NCBI GenBank assembly: GCA_004151065.3
Contig: NWUY0300134416.1
Span: 1 to 10,147 of the forward strand
Source: Larix sibirica
Lineage: Eukaryota; Streptophyta; Pinopsida; Pinales; Pinaceae
Length of the DNA stretch: 10,147 nucleotides
Direction of reading: 5' to 3'
Shown here piece by piece: positions 1-7,214 of the stretch. A program made the translations under genes and the position numbers. Numbering within the stretch: position 1 is the stretch's first letter; every line of letters starts with the position of its first letter. The notes beneath the pieces are model-generated. The model made no database searches. It was not told where the DNA came from and saw only the letters and a program-made list of their open reading frames with translations.

Positions 1-1403
1 TTCCAAGATTTTCTCCCCTTGTTCTCCACTGTAACAACTTGGGTATATTCAAAATGAGAACAATTCAAAAAATATTCAGAAATTATCCATTCATTCCAAT
101 TTCATTCAACTTCCTATAAATAATAAATAAGTTGATACATAGCATCAATTACTTATCTGTATAAATGAGGTCTTGAGCAACTTGCTACGTGTGAGGCACA
201 GTCCACCCTACCATAGGATTCCTTGCTCATAAATCTCAGTACAAGGTGTCAACCCCAAGCTGAGACTTTGAATTCACAAGTAGAACACTCAAGGTAGATA
301 GAAAAAGGAATTAGATTAGCACTTACCCAATTTCACACCAATAACATGGTTCATTCTTCCAGTTCCAAGGACTTGGTTTCTATCAGTTCCACACTAAATA
401 GTGTATACCCTCCCTCGGTATTTATTCTGGTAGCAAAACAATGAAATGTTGTATATTCGGCCACCACTATCAAACTATGCACCAAAATTAAATCTGAGGA
501 AGGTTTATACACCATTCAACATTTCATTGGATATCTATTCTGGAAGCAAAACAATGAATTTATCGTACACTAGGCCACCACTGTCAAACTATACCCAAAA
601 ATATTTCCAAAGTAAAATAGTGGAAAGGCATCCACTATCAAATTATGCCTAGAATTATTTCCAAACCAAACTGCGTAGTCCCTTCCTTAGTATTTATTCC
701 AGAGAAAAATAGTGGAAAGGCATCCGATATCAAACTGTGCCAGGAATTATCTCAGAGAACGGTTTATACATAGTTTGTAAATTTGATGGTAACAAATCAT
801 GGTTCAACTTGACAGTTAACCCCCAATAATTCTACGGGGTTGAATCCCAATACAAAACCTACACCCAACTAGGCAAGACAATTAACTGACAAAATATAAG
901 CAATTGACTTCCCCTACATCTATGTGAGCGAGAGAGTTAGAGGGCATGACGGAGTTTGTGTGTTTCGGAGTTCGTGAGTATGAGATTTCCCCTTCCCTCG
1001 ATTCTTTCTTCATGCATGTTTACTAGTTGGTTGCATGGCCAACTCCACCCACACGTGGTCTCTCAAAGACACGCGTCCCTCAACAAAAGCCACTAATCCC
1101 TCATTAACTTTTAGGGATTAATCATAAGGTTCAAAATATCAAAGGTATACAAGATTAAATTATGGTTAAATCACTTTTTAGGATTAAGGTTAAAACTAGG
1201 GTCATGTTCCCTTAGGCTATCCATAGCCCCCTTATCTTTATCACTGGTGAATTAATAGCCCCTTGTTCTTTTAGCGTTTACCTCATCCACGGCCAACAGT
1301 GTTTTTATATTGATATTTCAAAATACAATATGTTCAACCTTTTCAGGCATTTCATCATCAAACTTGACATCATTACATCAGGGATCAAAACTAGGTTGTT
1401 ACA
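1..1403 (-). mobile_element. Gypsy-type LTR (copy 1), left end possibly outside window
   Basis: This block matches the LTR ending at 6967, in the same orientation and in the same order of landmarks. Shared landmarks include ACTTATCTG (near 150), GTGAGGCACA (near 191), CCATAGG (near 212), AGCTGAGAC (258-266), a GGATTAATC/GATTAAGGAT stretch (near 1120) and GGTTAAAACTAGGGTCAT (near 1190). The plus strand ends in TGTTACA at 1403, so read on the minus strand the LTR begins TGTAACA, the usual plant LTR start. No polypurine tract follows to the right, unlike the copy at 6967. It is therefore either a solo LTR or the 5' LTR of an element extending off the left edge. From AGCTGAGAC to the end it is about 540 bp longer than the other copy, mainly because of the repeats at 419-780. 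The reading frame at 446-652 lies in those repeats and is not treated as a gene. Confidence 0.6.
419..780. repeat. Imperfect tandem repeats inside LTR copy 1
   Basis: A unit beginning TATTTATTC or TATCTATTC recurs at 419, 532 and 691. It continues with a GGAAGCAAAACAATGAA-type stretch, then a CCACTATCAAACTATGCC-like core, then AATTATTTCC. The core appears four times, near 463, 577, 631 and 723, and the second interval holds an extra core. GGTTTATACA also recurs at about 503 and 761. The second LTR copy (to 6967) lacks this array, so it expanded in, or was lost from, one lineage. The repeated PPLSNY-like peptide in the forward frame is a by-product of the repeat. Confidence 0.7.
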
Positions 1404-1475
1404 AAAGCACTCTCTCTTAGATTGTCTTATGTACTCCCACATTAAATCTCAATTTTATAATATTTGTAACACTAC

Positions 1476-1480
1476 CTACT
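1476..1480. repeat. Target-site duplication, left copy (CTACT)
   Basis: CTACT lies immediately left of the 5' LTR and is repeated exactly at 4637-4641, immediately right of the 3' LTR. Five bases is the usual size for copia-type integrases. The last T may instead be the first LTR base, because a T also precedes AGAG at the 3' LTR; in that case the duplication is the 4-bp CTAC. Confidence 0.7.
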
Positions 1481-1729
1481 AGAGTAAATTACTCTCTTAG
1501 AGCTAATGTTGATGAGTCTAATGGACCAAACCACATCCAAATCCACTTTCTAAGTCTCCCATGAGACCAATCCTAGATTTGGGGTGCCTTCCTTGGTTTA
1601 AGGGAGCATTTCCTGATTTGGGGAAGTCTTCTCCTTGATTTAAGGAAGTATAACTTAGTTAGACTTAAGTGGCTTCACCAACTAAGTCCTAAATGACACC
1701 TAACTTCCCCAAAGACTCATTAGAACCCT

Positions 1730-1808
1730 AGTTCAAATCATTTCAACCCAATCCAGTCCAGTTCAATTCAATTCAATTTCATTTCGTTTAGTTCAGGATA
1801 GTTCAACT
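1730..1808 (+). repeat. Pentamer (TTCAA/TTCAG-like) array in 5' LTR
   Basis: GTTCA, ATTCA, ATTTC and related five-base units follow each other with a 5-bp period, ending in GGATAGTTCAACTC. The matching part of the 3' LTR (4247-4345) has a longer and differently composed array rich in GTTAA. It lies upstream of the TATA-like box, in the presumed U3 region. Confidence 0.7.
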
Positions 1809-1926
1809 CAGTGTGGGACAACTTGCATGAATAACTGAGATTATTTGCTCTAATTTTATCTTGACCGGTCCTTTAGCAGACATGGGAAATTCAAACTGCC
1901 TTCTAATCTAACTCGAATTGAGTCTC

Positions 1927-1933
1927 TATATAT
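1927..1933 (+). promoter_or_regulatory. TATA-like box in 5' LTR
   Basis: TATATAT within CTCTATATATTGTAA is preserved in both LTRs (the other copy is at 4461-4467), and the flanking CTCCATTCATTCAGGTACT is also conserved. Position and context fit the U3 promoter of a plant LTR element. Transcription would start a few tens of bases downstream; activity is not shown by the sequence. Confidence 0.55.
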
Positions 1934-2105
1934 TGTAATCTTCTCCATTCATTCAGGTACTCTGATAGTAAAATCATTGTCTTTCTTCTCTTCAAAATTA
2001 ATGTGTAATGATTCCTATATAATATTGCACAACTATTCATGCTTGATTCAATCATCATATCTTTCTAGATTTTGCACCTAGATCTATAAATGATCAAATC
2101 TTATA

Positions 2106-2117
2106 TGGTATCTGAGC
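2106..2117 (+). promoter_or_regulatory. Primer-binding site for initiator tRNA-Met
   Basis: TGGTATCTGAGC matches the plant initiator tRNA-Met site TGGTATCAGAGC at 11 of 12 bases and directly abuts the 5' LTR. This is where reverse transcription of the minus strand would be primed. It fixes both the orientation of the element and the right end of the LTR. Confidence 0.9.
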
Positions 2118-2175
2118 TAAGGGGTGCTAAACTAGCTAGTATGTTAGTATTGTTTATCAAGCTTTTTTAAGTTGA

Positions 2176-2456
2176 GAAGGGATTTTGCAGCCACGAAAGA
2201 GGCTTTTGCAGCCACCAATGAAGATTTTTCAGCCACGAAAGAGGCTTTTGCAGCCACCAAAGAAGGTTTTGCAACTACCAAACAAGGCTCTTGTAACCAC
2301 CAAAGAAGGTCGTTTGCAGCAGCAAAAGAAGGCTTTTATAGCCACTACACTTGCATATTGAAGAAGGATTTTTTGCAATCCACCAAAGAAGGCATTTTCC
2401 TGCCACCAAAGAAGGATTTTGCAGCCACCATAGAAGGAGTTTGAAGTCACCAAAGA
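2176..2456 (+). repeat. 21-bp minisatellite in the leader
   Basis: A unit like GAAGGTTTTGCAGCCACCAAA is repeated about a dozen times. The first copies are cleanly spaced at 21 bp, with increasing decay and small indels after about 2290. Because 21 is a multiple of three, the plus frame reads as a seven-residue repeat of the type E-x-F-A-A-T-K for about five units. That frame has no ATG at its beginning, breaks into other frames afterwards, and stops at 2444. It lies between the primer site and gag, where a leader is expected. Similar but weaker units may reach about 2580. Confidence 0.85.
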
Positions 2457-2589
2457 GCCCATTTATAGTATTCATTTGCATCCTTCAAGAAGTGCAATTT
2501 CAACCATCGAAGGAGTGCCCATTTACAACCATCCAAGAGTATACAAGTATTTTTGCAAGTTGAAGATAATCAAAGAAGGAGCAGCAATC

Positions 2590-2889
2590 ATGGATCAATA
2601 AAATCATCCCAAGAAGACAATTCTTACTCTAATCAATTATTATGAATGGAAAGAGAAGGTCATCCTTACTCTGCGAAGGAAAGGCATCTACATAATTACC
2701 ATGGGTATTGAGCCAAATTTTACTGAAGAAAATAATGATTACTTCAACATAATGGGTATATCTCTTGGAGTACTATATTTTTATGTTTCTCCTACCCTTC
2801 AATATCACATAATCCCTAATGATTTAGCCAATGAGGTATGGATCATGCTAGAAAGAATATTTTTCCATCAAGATATGTATGGAGGATGA
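2590..2889 (+). pseudogene. Copia-type gag N-terminal part, broken
   Basis: The ATG at 2590 opens a frame that hits TAA at 2599-2601 and then stays open to 2889. It reads a short TILTLINYYEWKEK segment (after 2617), then LRRKGIYIITMGIE, then LQYHI, NEVWIMLERIF and FHQDMYGG. This order is typical of plant Ty1/copia gag proteins of the DUF4219/UBN2 type: a Tyr-x-x-Trp segment, a long-chain helix, 'EVW..LE..F', then the linker before 'L..EL..L'. Gag builds the cytoplasmic virus-like particle. The frame ends at TGA 2887-2889, but the homology continues one frame over from about 2879 (MEDELNGLSTK). A frameshift therefore splits the gene. With the early nonsense codon, this copy cannot make normal gag. 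Confidence 0.75.
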
Positions 2890-3760
2890 ACTCAACGGCT
2901 TGAGCACAAAAATTATCCAAAACTTTTCCATAGAATTTGAATCATGCTCTCGTATTTTTATGGGAGATGATAACTTGGTTCAAATCAACCACTCAACAAT
3001 AGAAGAACATATTATAGATCCCATTCTTATTGTTGAATATCTCAATAATATCTCTTCACTTCCCTCAAGTAAAATTTATGGTTTAGTTGATGAAGATGAT
3101 GCTACTGATAGTGATATACATGATATAGATCTAATAGTGAAGCCATTGGCAAGACAAACTCAACAGGTTGCAAGTGACATGGTCAAGGATCTATCACCTA
3201 TACAAAGGACACTCTCAAAGTTTCAAGATGCTCCACATCCATTCATTACTACAGAGCCCTTGTTGCCCATAGATGATTACATAATCATTATTGCAGCCCT
3301 ACTATCGTATACTGAAGGTTACGGGAACCGATATTTACTTGCTTCCACAAATAATGAGATCAAAACCTTGATCCAAACATGGGAGATGATTCNTGATGAA
3401 GATGATGCTACTGATAGTGATATACATGATATAGATCTAATAGTGAAGCCATTGGCAAGACAAACTCAACAAGTTGCAAGTGACCTGGTCAAGGATCTAT
3501 CACCTATACAAAGGACACTCTCAAAGTTTCAAGATGCTCCACATGCATTCATTACTACAGAGCCCTTGTTGCCCATAGATGATTACATAATCATTATTGC
3601 AGCCCTACTATCGTATACTGAAGGTTACGGGAACCGATATTTACTTGCTTCCACAAATAATGAGATCAAAACCTTGATCCAAACATGGGAGATGATTCCT
3701 CTACTTCCAAAGAGGAAATTACTTCCTATCAGCATCTACATCAAGTCCTTGATAGAGTAG
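2879..3760 (+). CDS. Unrecognised 293-codon frame, fused to gag remnant
   Basis: This is the longest open frame in the window. About the first 30 codons (EDELNGLSTKIIQNFSIEFES) continue the copia gag after the frameshift. From about residue 32 onward I do not recognise a family: there is no zinc knuckle, protease, integrase or reverse transcriptase motif. The rest is acidic then hydrophobic, including DEDDATDSDIHDIDLIV, a QTQQVASDMVKDLSPIQRTL stretch and an aliphatic run (DDYIIIIAALLSYTEGYGNRY). Residues of about 70-171 are repeated in frame, separated by a codon containing an n. Removing one copy would leave about 191 residues. It may be pseudogenic gag continuation, captured host sequence, or chance open frame in decayed DNA. 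Its start codon is only an internal methionine of the old gag. Confidence 0.4.
   Translation: MEDELNGLSTKIIQNFSIEFESCSRIFMGDDNLVQINHSTIEEHIIDPILIVEYLNNISSLPSSKIYGLVDEDDATDSDIHDIDLIVKPLARQTQQVASDMVKDLSPIQRTLSKFQDAPHPFITTEPLLPIDDYIIIIAALLSYTEGYGNRYLLASTNNEIKTLIQTWEMIXDEDDATDSDIHDIDLIVKPLARQTQQVASDLVKDLSPIQRTLSKFQDAPHAFITTEPLLPIDDYIIIIAALLSYTEGYGNRYLLASTNNEIKTLIQTWEMIPLLPKRKLLPISIYIKSLIE
3088..3698 (+). repeat. 305-bp direct duplication with an n at the junction
   Basis: Positions 3088-3392 and 3394-3698 are the same sequence at a 306-bp offset. I find only three differences: 3166 G/3472 A, 3179 A/3485 C and 3239 C/3545 G. The single n at 3393 is exactly between the copies. The two LTRs of the same element differ far more, so a true duplication would have to be much younger than the insertion. 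The n points equally to two overlapping contigs or haplotypes that a scaffolder placed end to end instead of merging. Confidence 0.9.
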
Positions 3761-4000
3761 AAGTTCTTAGTTGCAGGCACACTTGGGAGTATTGGAGACT
3801 TCCACCTCATAACAACTTGATTAGCTATTCTCTTCTTTTTACAATCTCTTTTATGGGGGGGATTCCCCACTGTTTTTTTTCCTCTTTCCCAACTTTTAGA
3901 TAATTTTTTCTTGTACATGGGTACCTATTATGGCTGAAAATTGCCAGGACCAATGTTTTTTACTTTGCCGTTTTTTCCTAGTTAGGCTTATGGGAGGCAT
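3761..4000 (+). other. Decayed 3' internal tail with short purine stretch
   Basis: No credible coding sequence is seen here. T-rich tracts dominate (near 3833, 3872, 3905 and 3970), and a G-run with a small palindrome, GGGGATTCCCC, lies at about 3858. The expected polypurine tract that primes plus-strand DNA synthesis should lie just before 4001. The best candidate is TGGGAGG at 3991-3997, which is short and impure. Confidence 0.45.
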
Positions 4001-4246
4001 TAGAGTAAATAACCCTCCTAGAGTAATGCTGATGAGTATAATGGGTCAAACCACATTCAAATCCACTTCCTGAGTCACCCATGAGACCAATCCTTAGATT
4101 TGGGGGCGTCTTCCTTAGTTTGAGGGTGCATTCCCTGATTTGGGGGAGTTTTTCTCCTTAAGGAAGTATAACTTAGTTAGACTTTAGTTGTTTCAATAAC
4201 TGAGTCCTAATTGACACCCAACTGGCCCAAATACTCATTAGCACCC

Positions 4247-4345
4247 TAGTTCAATCCAGTTCAATTAAGTTTAGTCCAGTTCAGTCCGGTTAAGTTAAGT
4301 TAAGTTGAGTTAAGTTCAATTCAGTTAAGGATAGTTCAACTCGCT
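4247..4345 (+). repeat. Pentamer (GTTAA/GTTCA) array in 3' LTR
   Basis: Five-base units such as GTTCA, GTTTA and GTTAA are repeated at a 5-bp period, with the cleanest run GTTAAGTTAAGTTAAGTTGA at about 4289-4308. It is longer than the matching array in the 5' LTR, showing slippage after insertion. Confidence 0.75.
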
Positions 4346-4500
4346 GAAGGAGAGCTTGCATGAATAACTGAGGTTATTTGCTCTAAGTTAAGCTTGACTA
4401 GTCCTTAAGCATGGTATGGGCAATTCGAATTACATTCTAACCCAACTCAAATTGCCTCTCTATATATTGTAAGCTTCTCCATTCATTCAGGTACTATGAT

Positions 4501-4506
4501 AATAAA
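4501..4506 (+). promoter_or_regulatory. Candidate poly(A) signal AATAAA in 3' LTR
   Basis: AATAAA sits about 35 bp downstream of the TATA-like box, where the R region of a plant LTR often has its polyadenylation signal. The 5' LTR has the changed form AGTAAA at 1968-1973. The motif is common by chance in AT-rich DNA. Confidence 0.35.
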
Positions 4507-4636
4507 AGCCTTGTCTTTCTTCTCTTCAAAATTAATGTGTAATGATTCCTATATATTATTGCACNAATTGTTCATGCTTTAATCATCATATCTTGCTAGA
4601 TTTTGCACATAGTTCTATGAATGCTCAAATATTATA

Positions 4637-4641
4637 CTACT
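4637..4641. repeat. Target-site duplication, right copy (CTACT)
   Basis: It is identical to 1476-1480 and directly follows the 3' LTR end TTATA, which supports a single complete insertion event with both flanks still in place. Confidence 0.7.
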
Positions 4642-6230
4642 AATCTTCACAACCTATAAACTTAATAAAACTATGGAGATTTAGGAAATGTTATCTCCAA
4701 TCTTTTTAATCATATAAACAAAATGTTAAAAAAACCAATTAATTATTTTTCATTTTAATTAAGATTCAATAAACCAAAATTAGTCTCAATAAAAATTATA
4801 ATAAAAATGTTTAATAAAATATACGCATAATAATTAATATAAATACTAATAATATATTGACTATAACAAAATTAATATTAATACTAAAAATATGGTGGCA
4901 AGTGCAAGGAGGGGTATCATTAACCCCAAAGTAAAACTACAACTAGCATATGTTTAGGGCCTAAGCAAGGCGACAAACAACCAAGAAAAAATTCCAACAT
5001 TATATTAGAGAATTGTCATTTTGCAAGAGACATAATGTTTTTTGGTGACTTGGTAATCATCATTGAACAAATTAGAAAAGAAGGGAAAAGTGTTGTAACA
5101 TAACTCAAAAACATTATTTTTGTTATTATTAAAAACATATAATTGTTAATGCACATATATTTGTACCCAATAGCTTCCGATATCATTTAGCCGGGCCAAG
5201 GTTCACTATAGAAATCTTTAATTCCATTTTAACATACATAAATTTGATATAAAGCATATTTATATATGCTTGATTTCCAAAAACATAGAATGCTCCTCAT
5301 TTGCTTCAACAATATGAATACATAAAAATACTAATCATTATTATCACATATATATAGTATTATCTTATATATTATTTATAAATTTTAACAATATAGAATA
5401 AGCATGGATTCCATGCACGCTTCTCGCTATTAACTCATGTATATAATATTATCTTATGTATCATTTGTTAATGTTAACAATTAATTAATAAACCTGAAAT
5501 CCATGTACGGTTTTCACCATTTTTCTCATTCAGTTTGGAAATCAAACACAACGGTGCATTCCAATTTAATTGAACTTAAAGAAATAGTAGCCATGGGAAT
5601 AAAATTCCTGCCCTTCATTAACTTAATTCAATTTTAATTACATATCAACTACAATATTATGTTTCCTTTTCACATTTGGAAATGCAGCTATAGGAATTAT
5701 AGCAGAAACACAATTTCAAAGAATACATATAAAGAATAGCAATGGGAATTTCGAGCTACTAGTAACTACACACAAGTAACCAAACTTCCCTCTCTTAACC
5801 ATCAATTTCTTTTTGCATACTATGAATTCCCATTACAATTAAAAGAATGGAAATTGTCCAACCGAAATTATCAAATAAAAACTAATATTCCATAATGGTA
5901 TTTTCAAAACAAACAAATACAAATACGACATTTTTTCTTCATCTAATCTTCTAATAGCATAAATAGACATTTCCAAACTCTAAAATGCAACTACAGAAAT
6001 TCTTTCCAAACGTAAAAACCAAAGATTAGAAGTGTAGCTGCAAAATTTACATGAATATAGACTTACAAATCTGAGCATATTTACAGCAATAATTTTTTCA
6101 ATTTCATTAATTGTAACTTATGCCCAATTCATAGTTTTTCCAAGACATTATAAAACAATTGTATATTCACCTTCAATTTAAATTGATCGGACCATTCAAT
6201 AGCTAACACAAATTCTAACATTTAAAATCA
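4642..6230. other. AT-rich stretch without genes
   Basis: No open frame longer than about 60 codons and no recognisable protein, tRNA or retrotransposon boundary is seen. Positions 4675-4900 are extremely AT-rich (TAATATT-like runs). From about 5540 to 6240, short motifs such as GCAGCTATAGGAATT (5685), GCAACTACAGAAATT (5987) and CACTACAGGAACT (6239) recur. This may mean that the gypsy-type LTR ending at 6967 extends much further left than its alignable part. I cannot place its left end. Confidence 0.5.
5348..5529. repeat. Diverged tandem duplication, 89-bp offset
   Basis: Copy one, near 5348-5437, and copy two, near 5438-5529, share TATATA-TATTATCTTAT-TAT-ATTT, TTAACAAT, ATCCATG-ACG-TT and CTCAT in the same order with small indels. 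The unit is about 90 bp. It lies in AT-rich DNA, and the copies are diverged, so this is an old local duplication. Confidence 0.6.
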
Positions 6231-6967
6231 TGAAATACACTACAGGAACTGTATACTTATCTGATTGCTTGGAAAACTACTACAACCAACTGGGGTGAGG
6301 CACACACCACCTGCCATAGGTAATTGTGCTCTTCATTCTTTCAACACAATTGCCACCCTCGAGCTGAGACGATGAACCCACAAGGAGAATACCAATCCCA
6401 GAGATGAATACCAGATGACATATTGGTGAATAGTTTTTTACAATTCTAGGTTCTGCAATTCTCCCTTACCAGGAAGCTCATGCCTCTCTCGCACATGAAG
6501 GAATAAGGAATAATGTACAACTAGCATAATAGACAACCTTCCCCAAGATGGATCCAATGCTAACTTTTTGCATGGTAAATTTATTACATGACCACATGGG
6601 TTCACCACAAGCTCATGTTCCCCAACCTTCTTTAAAATTCCACCTAATCACTACTTTACTCCAAAATAAGATTTGGTTAACTAAAAAGATGATTAAGGAT
6701 TTAATTAAAGGTAAAGACAATTTTGGCCCTCAAGGTAAGGTTAGGGTCATATCAAACCCCCTAGTCCATCTACAACCCCCTTCCTTCCACTCAATGAACT
6801 TTCTCTCTCATGGATTCATGGTCCCCAATTCTCTTCCACGTTCGCCTCCACCACAGTCGGTCGTATTTATTTATTAGTATCACAATGTCCATTACATTTA
6901 CATTATATTTTGGTGTATAGCCAATTTAACTATAAACAAGCACAAGGATAACACTTGGGGTGTTACA
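6230..6967 (-). mobile_element. 3' LTR of a minus-strand gypsy-type element (copy 2)
   Basis: It shares ordered landmarks with the block at 1-1403: ACTTATCTG, GTGAGGCACA, GCCATAGG, AGCTGAGAC (6362-6370), a GATTAAGGATTTAATTA stretch (near 6690) and GGTTAGGGTCATATC (near 6738). The plus strand ends GGGGTGTTACA at 6967, so the LTR starts TGTAACACCCC on the minus strand, directly after a purine tract. That makes this the 3' LTR of an element whose body lies to the right. The left limit given is only where similarity with copy 1 becomes readable; the true end is not found. The 109-codon frame at 6548-6877 falls inside the LTR and is not supported as a gene. Confidence 0.7.
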
Positions 6968-6983
6968 TTCCCCTCCCCCTTAA
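6968..6983 (-). promoter_or_regulatory. Polypurine tract of the minus-strand element
   Basis: On the minus strand this reads TTAAGGGGGAGGGGAA, directly followed by TGTAACACC, the LTR start. Purine tracts of this form prime plus-strand DNA synthesis in plant LTR elements, and here the tract sets the boundary between internal region and 3' LTR. The upstream minus reading frame TPRTMFVLRGRGM runs through the tract and stops at the TAA of the LTR's first bases, a pattern seen in plant gypsy-type elements. Confidence 0.85.
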
Positions 6984-7214
6984 GACAAACATAGTCCTCG
7001 GTGTTCTAACACTGACGGACACATAACTATTTACATGTAATAAAATTACGCAAGGTGGCCCCTACATTTTAGCTTCCAAGCTACATTTTTAAAATTGATT
7101 GAGGTCCCTTGGACCCCAGTTTGCTTCACCATGCTCCTATGGATAACTGGAACCTTCCAAGTTAGCTAGCAGATCGACCAAATTAGGAACTTTTTCTACT
7201 ATCCCACCTTCCAA

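Larger units (their letters stand above)
1480..2105 (+). repeat. 5' LTR of the copia-like element
   Basis: It aligns along its length with 4001-4636. Shared blocks include GATGAGTCTAATGG, CCATGAGACCAATCCT, AAGGAAGTATAACTTAGTTAG, GGATAGTTCAACTC, TTGCATGAATAACTGAG and AATTAATGTGTAATGATTCC. Similarity starts at TAGAGTAAAT and stops at TTATA, directly before the primer site. The ends are therefore TA...TA (or AG...TA if the first T belongs to the target duplication), not the canonical TG...CA. Its first bases, AGAGTAAATTACTCT at 1481-1495, form a perfect inverted repeat. Confidence 0.85.
1480..4636 (+). mobile_element. Non-autonomous copia-like LTR retrotransposon
   Basis: This is a complete structural element of about 3.16 kb. 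In order it has a 5' LTR, a primer-binding site abutting it, a leader with a 21-bp minisatellite, a degraded copia-type gag, an unrecognised reading frame, a short purine stretch and a 3' LTR, bracketed by CTACT. Autonomous copia elements usually run about 5 kb and encode protease, integrase, reverse transcriptase and RNase H. The internal region here is only about 1.9 kb, and I see no DTG/DSGA protease, integrase or YVDD motif. By eye the two LTRs agree at roughly four-fifths of positions, with several indels, so the insertion is old. It sits between two gypsy-type LTR blocks in otherwise unremarkable AT-rich DNA. Confidence 0.85.
4001..4636 (+). repeat. 3' LTR of the copia-like element
   Basis: It is the partner of 1480-2105, starting TAGAGTAAAT and ending AATATTATA directly before CTACT (4637-4641). 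The terminal inverted repeat that is perfect in the 5' LTR is degraded here (AGAGTAAATAACCCT). A lone n at 4565 interrupts GCAC-AATTGTTCATG, where the 5' LTR has GCACAACTATTCATG; no bases seem to be missing there. The TATA-like box is at 4461-4467. Confidence 0.85.

Noticed and set aside
30-43. TGTAACAACTTGGG as the start of a plus-strand LTR
   Set aside because: No purine tract precedes it, and similarity to the other LTR copy continues on both sides in the minus orientation.
446-652. 68-codon forward frame with repeated PPLSNY
   Set aside because: It lies in the LTR tandem repeats, has no domain, and its repetition follows from the DNA repeat.
6548-6877. 109-codon forward frame
   Set aside because: It lies wholly inside the minus-oriented LTR copy 2 and shows no recognisable protein feature; the matching part of LTR copy 1 is not open.
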